A stretch of 64,000 nucleotides of DNA from JBBROS01 sp963752225. Lineage in GTDB: Bacteria; Pseudomonadota; Alphaproteobacteria; Acetobacterales; Acetobacteraceae. A model generated the notes under the pieces. It searched no databases. It was not told the origin of the DNA and saw nothing but the letters and a program-made list of their open reading frames with translations. Every line of letters starts with the position of its first letter. Position 1 is the first letter of the stretch. Shown here piece by piece: positions 27,316-35,363 of the stretch. The translations under genes were made by a program, and so were the position numbers. Where the stretch lies: the NCBI GenBank assembly GCA_963752225.1, contig CAVVXS010000009.1:434001-498000 (forward strand), given 5' to 3'.

Positions 27316-28398
27316 CTACGCCAGCTCCCGGCTGTGCGCGCCTTCGAACGCAGCCACCATCTCAGTCGCGCGCCGCGCGGCGGTATGCTCGTCGAGGGTG
27401 CGGTCGCGGGCGCGGCGGGCGATCCCGGCGAGTTCCCCATCTGGAAGCGCCAGCGCCTGCATTGCCTGCTCGGTCGTGTCGGCAACCAGCACCTCGGCGC
27501 CGGGCTGGAAGAAAGCGTCGAGCCCGGCCCAGGCGTCGGACAGGATCGGCACGCCGCAAGCAGCCGCTTCGAACAGCCGGCCGCTCGGGCACCAGCCCAT
27601 GCGCGCCATCGGCTCCCGCGTCACGTTCAGCGTCAAGCGCGACGAGCAATAGAACGCCGGGTGCTCCGGCGGCGGCAGATGGCGGACGAACCAGGTGTTC
27701 GGCGTCCACGGGAACCCGTCCGGGTATTGCGCCCCGGCAATCACGAAGCGGTCGTGCGGCAGCAGCCGGGCGGGCTCGACGAATAGCCGCTCGAGCGCCG
27801 CCTGCCGGTCCGCAGCGTAGGTGCCGATGTAGGACAGGGAGGCGGCATAGTCCGGTCGGCTCGGCGCCGGGCGGTGCAGGTCGGGATCGACCGAGCCGTA
27901 GATCGGCGCCACCCGCCGGGCGCCCAGCCGGTCGCGCAACGCGTCCAACGCCGGCCCGCCCGTATAGCTCAGCACGATGTCGAACTCAGCGAGCCCGTCC
28001 GGCCCGATATAGTCGACCGCCTGCCCGGCCTCGAGCCGCGCCAGGGTCACCGGCGTATCCAGATCGTAGAAGCAGCCGACCGGCCGGCGCCGGTCGATCA
28101 CCAGGCGGGACGCCGCCAGCGCGTCGGGGCAGTACGAGGTCACCATGCCCACGTCGGCCAGATCCAACGCCCGCCTCGCCTGATCCTCCACGTCGGCCCA
28201 GTACTTATAGAAGACGAGCTCGCCGCCGTCCGGCAGCCGGTCCAGGTCGCGGTTCTCGGCGTAATAGGCGACGTCGCGCTCGAAGAACGTCACGCGGTGG
28301 CCGGCGGCCAGCAAGGCGCGGATCAGGCCGCGCCACAGCGCGGCGTGGCCGTTGCCCCACGACGACGATACGCTCAGGCCGAAGATCACGATCCTCAT
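27316..28398 (-). CDS. CgeB-like glycosyltransferase, copy 2
   Basis: The 360-residue protein starts MRIVIFGLSVSSSWGNGHA at 28398, an ATGA overlap with the stop of its paralogue. It has a GT-B-like arrangement with GCFYDLDTPVTLARL in the N-terminal half and LTLNVTREPMARMGWCPSGR with LFEAAACGVPILSD in the C-terminal half, the hallmark of the CgeB/spore maturation-type glycosyltransferase family. It is clearly related along its whole length to the next gene (28395-29474). The sugar donor could be the product of the nucleotidyltransferase downstream. Confidence 0.85.
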   Translation of the reverse strand: MRIVIFGLSVSSSWGNGHAALWRGLIRALLAAGHRVTFFERDVAYYAENRDLDRLPDGGELVFYKYWADVEDQARRALDLADVGMVTSYCPDALAASRLVIDRRRPVGCFYDLDTPVTLARLEAGQAVDYIGPDGLAEFDIVLSYTGGPALDALRDRLGARRVAPIYGSVDPDLHRPAPSRPDYAASLSYIGTYAADRQAALERLFVEPARLLPHDRFVIAGAQYPDGFPWTPNTWFVRHLPPPEHPAFYCSSRLTLNVTREPMARMGWCPSGRLFEAAACGVPILSDAWAGLDAFFQPGAEVLVADTTEQAMQALALPDGELAGIARRARDRTLDEHTAARRATEMVAAFEGAHSRELA

Positions 28399-29474
28399 GC
28401 CGCCACCCGCGCCCGCGCCGCCTCCAGCGCGTATCCTTCGAGGGTCTCGGCCCGGTGGCTCGCGGTGTGGCCGCCCAGCACCCGGGCCCGCGCCGCGGAA
28501 GCGATCGCCAGGCGCTGCTTCTCCGGCATCGACCGCACGATCCGCAGCACGTCCTCGGCGCCATGCGCGATCAGGATCTCGGTGCCGGGCCGGAACAGCT
28601 CGTCCAGTCCCTCCCACCAATCGCTGATGATCGGCACGCCGCAGGCCGCCGCCTCGAACAGCCGCACGCTGGGCGAGAAGCCGCGCCGGATCATGTCGGC
28701 ACGGGTCACGTTCAGGGTGAAGCGCTGGCCGCAATAGAAGCTGCGGTGCTCGCCCGGCGGAAGGTGCTCGATGCGGGCAACGTTGGCCGGCCAGGCGAGC
28801 GCGTCGGGGTATTGCGGGCCGGCCACCACGAAGCGGCCCTCCGCCCAGGCCCCGGCCGGTTGGCACAGCAGCGCCTCCACGGTCGGCTGCCGATCCGGGC
28901 TGTAGGTGCCGAGATAGCCGAGGTCCCAGTCCATCGGCGCCGCGGCAATCGGGCGGTAGATGTCCGGATCGGCCGAGCAATACAGCGTCCGGGCCGCCTG
29001 CGCGCCCCACTCGCCCTCGAGTTCCTCCAGCGTGGGCCCCCCGGTGAACGACAGGTACAGGTCGAAGCCGCGCAGCACGTCCGGGGTCAGATAGTCGCAA
29101 CGCCCCTCGGCCAAGGCGGCCAGGGTGACGGGCGTGTCGATATCGTAAAAGGCCGTGACACCGCGCGCCAGGCGCTGCACCAGCCGCCCGACCGCGACGC
29201 CGTCCGGCACATACGACCCGACCAGCACGAGGTCAGCGTCGCGGATCGCCCCGGCCCATTGCCGGTCGAGCGCGTCGACGCCGTCATACAGGCGGGTTTC
29301 GCCGAACGGGGGGGCCGGCAAGTCGCGGTTCTCGGCATACCAGGGCTTGTCGCGCTCGAGGAACAGCACCTCGTGCCCGCGCTCGACCAGCGCCCGCACC
29401 AGGCTGCGATAGGTCGTCGCGTGGCCGTTGCCCCAGGACGAGGTGATGGTCAGGCCGAGGAGGACGATCCGCAT
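28395..29474 (-). CDS. CgeB-like glycosyltransferase, copy 1
   Basis: The 359-residue protein starts MRIVLLGLTITSSWGNGHA at 29474. Upstream in-frame sequence is poorly conserved and lies in the gap, so this ATG is preferred. Conserved blocks parallel those of the neighbouring copy: FYDIDTPVTLAALAEG, FTLNVTRADMIRRGFSPSVR and LFEAAACGVPIISDWWEG. Tandem arrangement with strong similarity indicates gene duplication; the pair probably adds two successive or two alternative sugars. Confidence 0.85.
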   Translation of the reverse strand: MRIVLLGLTITSSWGNGHATTYRSLVRALVERGHEVLFLERDKPWYAENRDLPAPPFGETRLYDGVDALDRQWAGAIRDADLVLVGSYVPDGVAVGRLVQRLARGVTAFYDIDTPVTLAALAEGRCDYLTPDVLRGFDLYLSFTGGPTLEELEGEWGAQAARTLYCSADPDIYRPIAAAPMDWDLGYLGTYSPDRQPTVEALLCQPAGAWAEGRFVVAGPQYPDALAWPANVARIEHLPPGEHRSFYCGQRFTLNVTRADMIRRGFSPSVRLFEAAACGVPIISDWWEGLDELFRPGTEILIAHGAEDVLRIVRSMPEKQRLAIASAARARVLGGHTASHRAETLEGYALEAARARVAA

Positions 29475-29539
29475 GGACCGGGGGGACGAACGTGGCACGG
29501 GGGCGGAACGGCTCCGATCGATGCAAGTTGAAGTAAACG

Positions 29540-30505
29540 TCAGGCACAATCAAAGTTCCCGCCGGCCGCCGCCGTCAAGACCCCCGCCGCGTCGGCTGCG
29601 ACGCCCGCCCAGTCGCCGGCCGCCCGTTGCCGCACCAGCCGCACCGTGCGGTACCAGGCACTGCGCGAGGTCCGGCCCCAGCGCCAATCGGCGTCGGGCT
29701 TGAGCATGACGACCACCGGCCGCCCGAGCGCACCGGCCAGATGCGCCAGCATCGTGTCCACCGTCACCACCGCGGCCAGTCCCGCTACCAGGGCCGCGGA
29801 TTGCACGATGTCCATGCTGCCGGCCAGTGGGTCGGGCAGGCCGTGGGCTTGGGCGGTTGCCGGCCCGCGCTGCAGGCTGAGCAGCGGCGCGACGCGGGCC
29901 AGCGGCGCCAAGACGCCCGGCAGCAGCGCCGCCGGCACGCTGCGCTGCGGGTCCCAGGTCCCGGCTTGCCAGCAGACGCCGACCCGCCCGGCCCCGGCCG
30001 CGGATGGCGGCACCTGCAGATAGGGCGCATCGTCGGGCCGGCACCGCAGGGCATGCGCCAGCTCCATGATCTCGACGTCGACCTCCTCCGGCGGCAGCGG
30101 CGCGTCGTGATCGAACGGATGCACCCGGTCCGCCCAACCGTCCAGCAGCGGACAAAGCTCGCGCTGCACCTCCAACGTGACATGCGCGGCCCGGGCGCGC
30201 AGCACCGGGAGGTAGCGGGCGAACATCAACGTGTCGCCCAACCCGTGATAGCAGCGCACCAGCACCCGCCGCCCGTCGAGCGGCCGGCCGTCCCACACCC
30301 AGCGCAGATGATACGGCAGTCCCGGGTCGTCGCGGCGGGCCGGATCGCGCGCAGCCAGCACCGCGTCGCTCACCGCCCAGGCCGCCGGTAAGTCGTCGGC
30401 CCGCATCGCCGCGTCCCAGCGGGCGCCCGGACTCGTGCCAGGATCTGCGCCAGAATTCTCGGAAACGTTCGGCCGCAGTCGTTGAACCGGCACTGCTTGA
30501 AGCAT
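29540..30505 (-). CDS. GT9/heptosyltransferase-like glycosyltransferase
   Basis: The protein (321 residues from the ATG at 30505) has VLVRCYHGLGDTLMFARYLP at the N-terminal nucleotide/acceptor lobe, VGVCWQAGTWDPQRSVP in the middle, VTVDTMLAHLAGALGRPVVV for the donor site, and a C-terminal DWRWGRTSRSAWYRTV as in TPR-linked glycosyltransferases of the GT9 type. The start is uncertain: the ATG at 30406 (MRADDLP) is a credible alternative that would leave room for a promoter and remove 33 weakly conserved residues. It is the first gene of the glycan cluster and diverges from nhaA. Confidence 0.75.
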   Translation of the reverse strand: MLQAVPVQRLRPNVSENSGADPGTSPGARWDAAMRADDLPAAWAVSDAVLAARDPARRDDPGLPYHLRWVWDGRPLDGRRVLVRCYHGLGDTLMFARYLPVLRARAAHVTLEVQRELCPLLDGWADRVHPFDHDAPLPPEEVDVEIMELAHALRCRPDDAPYLQVPPSAAGAGRVGVCWQAGTWDPQRSVPAALLPGVLAPLARVAPLLSLQRGPATAQAHGLPDPLAGSMDIVQSAALVAGLAAVVTVDTMLAHLAGALGRPVVVMLKPDADWRWGRTSRSAWYRTVRLVRQRAAGDWAGVAADAAGVLTAAAGGNFDCA

Positions 30506-30510
30506 AGAGC
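30482..30510 (+). promoter_or_regulatory. Candidate nhaA promoter
   Basis: TTGAAC (30482-30487) and TAGAGC (30505-30510) are 17 bases apart, 43 bases before the nhaA ATG. The -10 match is poor (three of six). It overlaps the first codons of the divergent glycosyltransferase if that gene starts at 30505. Confidence 0.3.
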
Positions 30511-30552
30511 ACGAACGCGCCGGTGGCCCTCGGCGTTGCGCCCGGAGACCGA

Positions 30553-31797
30553 ATGATCCTGCCAAGACCCATCGCCACCCGCCTCGTCCCCATCCTCGAC
30601 TTCCTCCGATCCGGCAGCGCCGGCGGCGCGATGCTGATCCTGGCCGGCGTGGTGGCGCTGCTGTGGGCCAACTCGCCGCTGCACCCGGTCTACGAGTCGC
30701 TGCTCCACGCCGTGCCGGTCGCCGCGGTGCCGCTCGAGCTGCATCTATGGATCAATGACGGGCTGATGGTGGTGTTCTTCCTCCTCGTGGGTCTCGAGCT
30801 GCGGCGTGAGATGACCACAGGGGAGCTCACCTCTCCGCAGCGGCTCGCCGCACCGGGTCTTGCGGCGCTCGGCGGCATGATCACCCCGGCGTTGATCTTC
30901 GCGGCGCTGAACTGGGGCGATGCGACCGCGCTGCGTGGCTGGGCGGTGCCGGTCGCGACCGACATCGCCTTTGCGCTGGCGGTCATCAGCGTGCTCGGCC
31001 GCCGGGTGCCGGTGGCCTTGAAGGTGTTCCTGACCGCGCTGGCGATCATCGACGACCTCGGCGCCATCCTGGTGATCGCGCTGTTCTACTCGCACGGCCT
31101 CGACGTCTGGGCGCTCGGCGGCGCGTTGCTGGTGCTGCTCGGCCTGTTCGGGCTGAACCGTGCCGGGGTGCGCAGCCTGGTGCCGTACGTGCTCGGCGGC
31201 ATCGTCTTGTGGGCGCTGGTGTTCCGGTCCGGCATACACGCCACCTTGGCCGGCGTCGCGCTGGCCTTCGTGGTGCCGATGGCGCCGCGCGACGGCGAGG
31301 ACCATGCCCCGGCCGCCCGGCTCGAGCACCGGATCGAGCCCTGGGTCGCGTTCCTCGTGCTGCCGGTGTTCGGCCTGGCCAATGCCGGGCTGCGCTTCGA
31401 CACCTTGCCGGCCGGCGCCTGGGCGGATCGGCTGGCAATCGGCACGGTGCTGGGCCTGCTGCTCGGCAAGCAGATCGGGGTGTTCGGCGCCGCGATCGCC
31501 GCCTGGAAGCTCGGCCTGGCGCGGCTGCCGACCGGGATCACGCTGGTGCAGCTCTACGGGGCCGCGATCCTGTGCGGGATCGGCTTCACCATGAGCCTGT
31601 TCATCGGCGACCTCGCCTTTCGCGGCTCGCCGCGCGGCGATGAGGTCAAGCTCGCGGTGTTCATCGCCTCCTTGCTGTCGGCCGGGATCGGCTTGGCGGT
31701 GCTGGCGGTCGCGCGGCCGTTGCCGGCCACCGGCGTGCGGGAAAGCTCAGCGGGCCGCCGCGACGCCGCGGCGCTCGAGGTCGAGGGCCACCGCTAG
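30553..31797 (+). CDS. nhaA: Na+/H+ antiporter NhaA
   Basis: NhaA exports Na+ in exchange for protons at alkaline pH. The 414-residue protein starts at the ATG at 30553, with CGGAG six bases upstream; an in-frame ATG at 30523 would add ten residues. Ten to twelve membrane spans are evident. The ion-binding Asp pair is in ALAIIDDLGAILVIA (about residues 171-185), and TDIAFALAVISVLG corresponds to the unwound helix IV. The last 51 bases overlap, tail to tail, the 3' end of the amidase gene on the other strand. Confidence 0.95.
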   Translation: MILPRPIATRLVPILDFLRSGSAGGAMLILAGVVALLWANSPLHPVYESLLHAVPVAAVPLELHLWINDGLMVVFFLLVGLELRREMTTGELTSPQRLAAPGLAALGGMITPALIFAALNWGDATALRGWAVPVATDIAFALAVISVLGRRVPVALKVFLTALAIIDDLGAILVIALFYSHGLDVWALGGALLVLLGLFGLNRAGVRSLVPYVLGGIVLWALVFRSGIHATLAGVALAFVVPMAPRDGEDHAPAARLEHRIEPWVAFLVLPVFGLANAGLRFDTLPAGAWADRLAIGTVLGLLLGKQIGVFGAAIAAWKLGLARLPTGITLVQLYGAAILCGIGFTMSLFIGDLAFRGSPRGDEVKLAVFIASLLSAGIGLAVLAVARPLPATGVRESSAGRRDAAALEVEGHR

Positions 31798-33012
31798 CGC
31801 CACGTCCTCGCGCCAGGGCGCGGCGATTACTTGCACCCCGAGCGGCAGCCCCGGGCGCACGACCGGAACCGCCGCCACCGGCAGACCGATGAAGCTGATC
31901 GGCTGCGTCAGCAGCCCCATCGAGGCCCGGGTCGGCACCGTCTGCCCCCCGACCTCGATCGTGGCTTGGCCGATCCGCGGCGCCGGCACCGGGGTGCAGG
32001 CCGCTAGGATGACGTCGACCTCGTCGAACAGCCGCAGCACCGCATCGCGGAACCAGCGGCGGAACCGCTGCGCCCGCGCATAAAAGGCGCCAGGCACCAT
32101 GGCGCCCGCGATCAGCCGGTCGCGCACCGCCGGGTCGAAATCCTGCGGGCGGGCGCGCAGCCGGTCGAGGTGCAGGGCAGCACCCTCGACCGTGGTGATG
32201 ACGTAGGCGGCCGCCCGCGCCCGCGCCGCCTCCGGCAACTCCACCTGCCGTGCCGCGCCGAGCGCCGCCGCAACCGACGCCACCGCCTCACGTGCCTCCG
32301 GCCCGGCGTTGCGTTCGAAATAGCCGCCCGCGACCGCGATCCGCAGGTCGGCCACGCCGCGGTCCTCGACCGGTTCGGCCGGGCGGTCGGTAACGGCCGG
32401 GTCGTCCGGGTCGGGCCCCTGCGTCGCGTTGTATGCCATGACCAGCATGCCCGCATCCCGCGCCAACGGTCCGACATGGTCGAGGCTGTTGACGAACGGG
32501 AAGGTGCCGGCGCGGGACAGCCGGCCATAGGTCGGCTTCAACCCCCACACGCCGCACAGGCTGGACGGCACCCGGATCGAGCCGTTGGTGTCGGACCCGA
32601 GTGCGAGCGGCACCAACCCGGCGCCGACCGCCGCGCCGGAGCCGCTGCTGCTGCCGCCCGACATCCGCTCCGGGTCGTGCGGGTTGCGGCAATTGCCGTC
32701 ATGCACGTTCTCGCCGGTGAAGTCGTAGGCGTATTCGCCCATGTTGAGGGCGCCGACCAGCACCGCGCCGGCCGCCTCCAATCGCCTGATCATGCACGCA
32801 TCGGCGCCGGCCGGTGCCCGTTCGCGGTTGATCCGCGACCCGGCCCGGGTCGGCAGGCCGGCGATGTCGAACAGGTTCTTTGCCGCAAACGGCACCCCGG
32901 CCAGTGGACCGGCCGCGTTCTCGGCTTGTGCCGTCGCCCGATCCTCGAGCACGTCGGTGAAGGCGTTGAGCCGGCTCGCCCGGATCCGCGCCAGGCTCTC
33001 GGCAACAGTCAT
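31747..33012 (-). CDS. atzE: Amidase-signature hydrolase, AtzE-like
   Basis: This 421-residue amidase-signature enzyme has the Ser-cisSer-Lys triad: Lys45 in PFAAKNLFDI, the cis-Ser in SGGSSSGSG (118-126) and Ser145 in SDTNGSIRVPSS. The SDTNGSIR variant (Asn where most amidases have Gly) and the pairing with a tiny DUF4089 partner point to the AtzE group, which in cyanuric-acid degradation hydrolyses 1-carboxybiuret with AtzG. No atzD or atzF/H is nearby, so the substrate here may be another urea-like or amide compound. Its ATG overlaps the AtzG stop (ATGA). Confidence 0.85.
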   Translation of the reverse strand: MTVAESLARIRASRLNAFTDVLEDRATAQAENAAGPLAGVPFAAKNLFDIAGLPTRAGSRINRERAPAGADACMIRRLEAAGAVLVGALNMGEYAYDFTGENVHDGNCRNPHDPERMSGGSSSGSGAAVGAGLVPLALGSDTNGSIRVPSSLCGVWGLKPTYGRLSRAGTFPFVNSLDHVGPLARDAGMLVMAYNATQGPDPDDPAVTDRPAEPVEDRGVADLRIAVAGGYFERNAGPEAREAVASVAAALGAARQVELPEAARARAAAYVITTVEGAALHLDRLRARPQDFDPAVRDRLIAGAMVPGAFYARAQRFRRWFRDAVLRLFDEVDVILAACTPVPAPRIGQATIEVGGQTVPTRASMGLLTQPISFIGLPVAAVPVVRPGLPLGVQVIAAPWREDVALAVALDLERRGVAAAR

Positions 33013-33179
33013 GCCCGGAACACCGGCGCCAGGTCGGCCTCGTCGTCGAGCGGGAAGGCGGCGACCTCCCCACCCAGGCGCAGGCTCACGTCGAGATTGG
33101 CCCGGACCGCGTCGCGCCATTCCGGCCGCAGCGGGATGCCGAGCGCGGCGGCGAGCGCATCGAGTTGTTCATCGGTCAT
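33009..33179 (-). CDS. atzG: AtzG-like small subunit, DUF4089
   Basis: A 56-residue protein, MTDEQLDALAAALGIPLRPE and onward, ends PVFRA just where the amidase begins (ATGA overlap). DUF4089 proteins resemble GatC: a short helical chain that wraps around the amidase-signature enzyme and is needed for its activity, as shown for AtzG with AtzE. The conserved pattern is a helix containing WRDAVRANLDV followed by a hydrophobic-acidic tail, FPLDDEADLAPVFRA. It is too short to be found by size-filtered gene searches. The serS stop codon lies 67 bases upstream. Confidence 0.88.
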   Translation of the reverse strand: MTDEQLDALAAALGIPLRPEWRDAVRANLDVSLRLGGEVAAFPLDDEADLAPVFRA

Positions 33180-33246
33180 GGCCACAGCATGAAGCGCCGA
33201 CGTGTCACGTCAAGCCGCACCTCAGTAGCCTCGGCCGCAGCCGGGT

Positions 33247-34530
33247 TCATGCCGCGGCGGGAGGTCCGATCCGATCGAGCCCATTCATGTAGGGCGCCAG
33301 CACCGGCGGCACGGCGATGCTGCCATCCGCCTGCTGGCCGGTTTCCATGACCGCGATCAGCGCCCGGCCCAGCGCCACGCCGGAGCCGTTCAGCGTATGC
33401 ACCGGCCCGGCCACCTTGCCATCTGTGCCGCGCATCCGCGCGTTCATCCGCCGTGCCTGGAACGCCCGCGTGTTGGAACAGGAACTGATCTCGCGCCACG
33501 CCTGCTGCCCCGGCAGCCAGACCTCCAGGTCGTAGGTCTTGGCGGCGCCGAACCCGGTGTCGCCGGAACACAACACGACGCGGCGATAGGTGAGCCCCAG
33601 ACCCTCCAGCACCGCCTCGGCGCAGGCGGTCATGCGCTCATGCTCCGCCTCGCTGTGGTCGGGATGAACGATGCTGACCAGCTCGACCTTGCGGAACTGG
33701 TGCTGCCGCAGCATCCCCCGCGTGTCCCGCCCGGCCGACCCGGCTTCACTGCGGAAACACTCGCTGAGCGCGGTGACGCGGATCGGCAGCGACGCTTCCG
33801 GCACCACCTGGTCCGTCACCAGGCTCGTCAGCGGCACCTCCGCGGTCGGGATCAGCCAGCGGCCGTCGGTGGTGCGGAACAAGTCGTCGGCGAATTTCGG
33901 CAGCTTGTCGGTACCATAGGCGGCCGCGTCGTTGACCAGCAGCGGCACCTGCGTTTCGACGTAGCCGTGCTTTTCCACGTGCAGGTCGAGCATGTATTGG
34001 CCCAGCGCCCGCTCCAGCCGCGCCAGCCCACGCTGCAGGATGGTGAAGCGGGCGCCCGACATGCGCGCCGCCTGCTCGAACAGCATGTCGCCTAGGGCTT
34101 CGCCGAGGTCGAAATGCTCGCGGGGGGAGAAGTCCGGCCGAAGCGGCTCGCCGTGCTGCTTGAGAACGACGTTGCCGCTCTCGTCGGCGCCGTCCGGCAC
34201 GTCGGCGTCGAGCACGTTGGGCAGCACTTCCAGCCGCTCTCGCACGGCCGCGTCCAGGCCGGCCGCCTTGCGTTCCAGCGCGGCCATGGCGTCACGCAGC
34301 GCGGTCGCCTCCGCTTCCAGCGCCGCGCTGTCGGTGCCCGACCGCTTCGCGGCGCCGATCTCGCGGGCGAGGACGTTGCGCCGGGCCTGCTGCTCCTGCT
34401 GCGCGCCGAGGGCCGCCCGCCGCTCGGTGTCGAGGGCCACGACCGCATCGGCCAACGGCGCCAGCCCGCGCCGCGCCATCGCCGCGTCGAACGCCGCCGG
34501 ATCCGCCCGGATCATGCGGATGTCGTGCAT
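33247..34530 (-). CDS. serS: Seryl-tRNA synthetase
   Basis: SerS charges tRNA-Ser. The 427-residue protein has the N-terminal coiled-coil arm (about residues 30-105, rich in Ala, Glu and Arg) that grips the long variable arm of tRNA-Ser, followed by a class II catalytic core. Visible motifs are FTILQRGLARLERAL, TEVPLTSL-like TAEVPLTSLVTDQV, the motif-2 loop FRSEAGSAGRDTRGMLRQHQ, and motif 3 NGSGVALGRALIAVMET. Its ATG overlaps the tatC TGA by one base, so it belongs to the tatBC-serS transcription unit common in alphaproteobacteria. Confidence 0.97.
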   Translation of the reverse strand: MHDIRMIRADPAAFDAAMARRGLAPLADAVVALDTERRAALGAQQEQQARRNVLAREIGAAKRSGTDSAALEAEATALRDAMAALERKAAGLDAAVRERLEVLPNVLDADVPDGADESGNVVLKQHGEPLRPDFSPREHFDLGEALGDMLFEQAARMSGARFTILQRGLARLERALGQYMLDLHVEKHGYVETQVPLLVNDAAAYGTDKLPKFADDLFRTTDGRWLIPTAEVPLTSLVTDQVVPEASLPIRVTALSECFRSEAGSAGRDTRGMLRQHQFRKVELVSIVHPDHSEAEHERMTACAEAVLEGLGLTYRRVVLCSGDTGFGAAKTYDLEVWLPGQQAWREISSCSNTRAFQARRMNARMRGTDGKVAGPVHTLNGSGVALGRALIAVMETGQQADGSIAVPPVLAPYMNGLDRIGPPAAA

Positions 34531-35324
34531 CAGGCGTCCACCGGCTTGGTTTCCACCATGCTCGCGGTGAAGATCGACACCTCGTAGAGCAGGATCAGCG
34601 GGATCGCGAGGCCGGTCTGGGTGATGACGTCGGGTGGCGTGATGATCGCCGCCACGATGAACATGCCGACATACGCGTAACGCCGATACTTCTTCAGCGC
34701 CGCCGAGCTGACGATGCCGACCTTGGCCAGCAGCGTCAGCAGCACAGGCAGCTGGAAGGCGATGCCGAACGCGAAGATCAGCTTCATCACCAGGCTCAGA
34801 TACTCGCTGACCTTGGCTTCCAGCTGCACCGGCAAGCCGCCGCCGCCGTCAGGTGATTCGAAGCTGAGGAAGAACCGCCAAGCCGCCGGGAACACGAAGT
34901 AATAGGCCAGCGCCCCGCCGAGCACGAACAGGAACGGCGTTGCGATCAGGAACGGCAACATCGCCCGCTTCTCGCTGCGATACAGGCCGGGCGCGACGAA
35001 CATATACAGCTGGCTGGCGACCACCGGGAACGAGATGAAGGCTGCGCCGAAGAACGCGACCTTGAGGTAGGTGAAGAACGCCTCGTACAGCTGCGTGAAG
35101 ATCAGCCGCCGGTTCTGCCCGGTCTTCTGCACCAGGATGTCGGCCAGCGGTTGCGCCAGGAACGAGTAGATCTCGGTGCTGAAGTGGTAGCAGAACGCAA
35201 AGCATACCGCGAACGCGACACCCGACCACAGCAGCCGTCGCCGCAGCTCGATCAGGTGGTCGAGCAGCGGCATCGGCTTGTCGTTGATCGGGTCGTCGTC
35301 GGTGAGCGCGTCTTTTGGGGCCAA
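34530..35324 (-). CDS. tatC: Sec-independent protein translocase subunit TatC
   Basis: TatC is the receptor that recognises twin-arginine signal peptides and assembles the Tat translocase in the inner membrane. The 264-residue protein has six membrane spans and the signature LLDHLIELRRRLLWS, followed by FEAFFTYLK-like YEAFFTYLKVAFFGAAF. The start is TTG at 35324 ((M)APKDALTDDD) with AGGA nine bases upstream; starting at the Met in KPMPLLDH would lose conserved acidic residues. It lies 39 bases after tatB and overlaps serS by one base. Confidence 0.94.
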   Translation of the reverse strand: MAPKDALTDDDPINDKPMPLLDHLIELRRRLLWSGVAFAVCFAFCYHFSTEIYSFLAQPLADILVQKTGQNRRLIFTQLYEAFFTYLKVAFFGAAFISFPVVASQLYMFVAPGLYRSEKRAMLPFLIATPFLFVLGGALAYYFVFPAAWRFFLSFESPDGGGGLPVQLEAKVSEYLSLVMKLIFAFGIAFQLPVLLTLLAKVGIVSSAALKKYRRYAYVGMFIVAAIITPPDVITQTGLAIPLILLYEVSIFTASMVETKPVDA

Positions 35325-35363
35325 TTCGGATGTCCTGGAGTGGGGGCCGCGGCGGCGGCGGCC

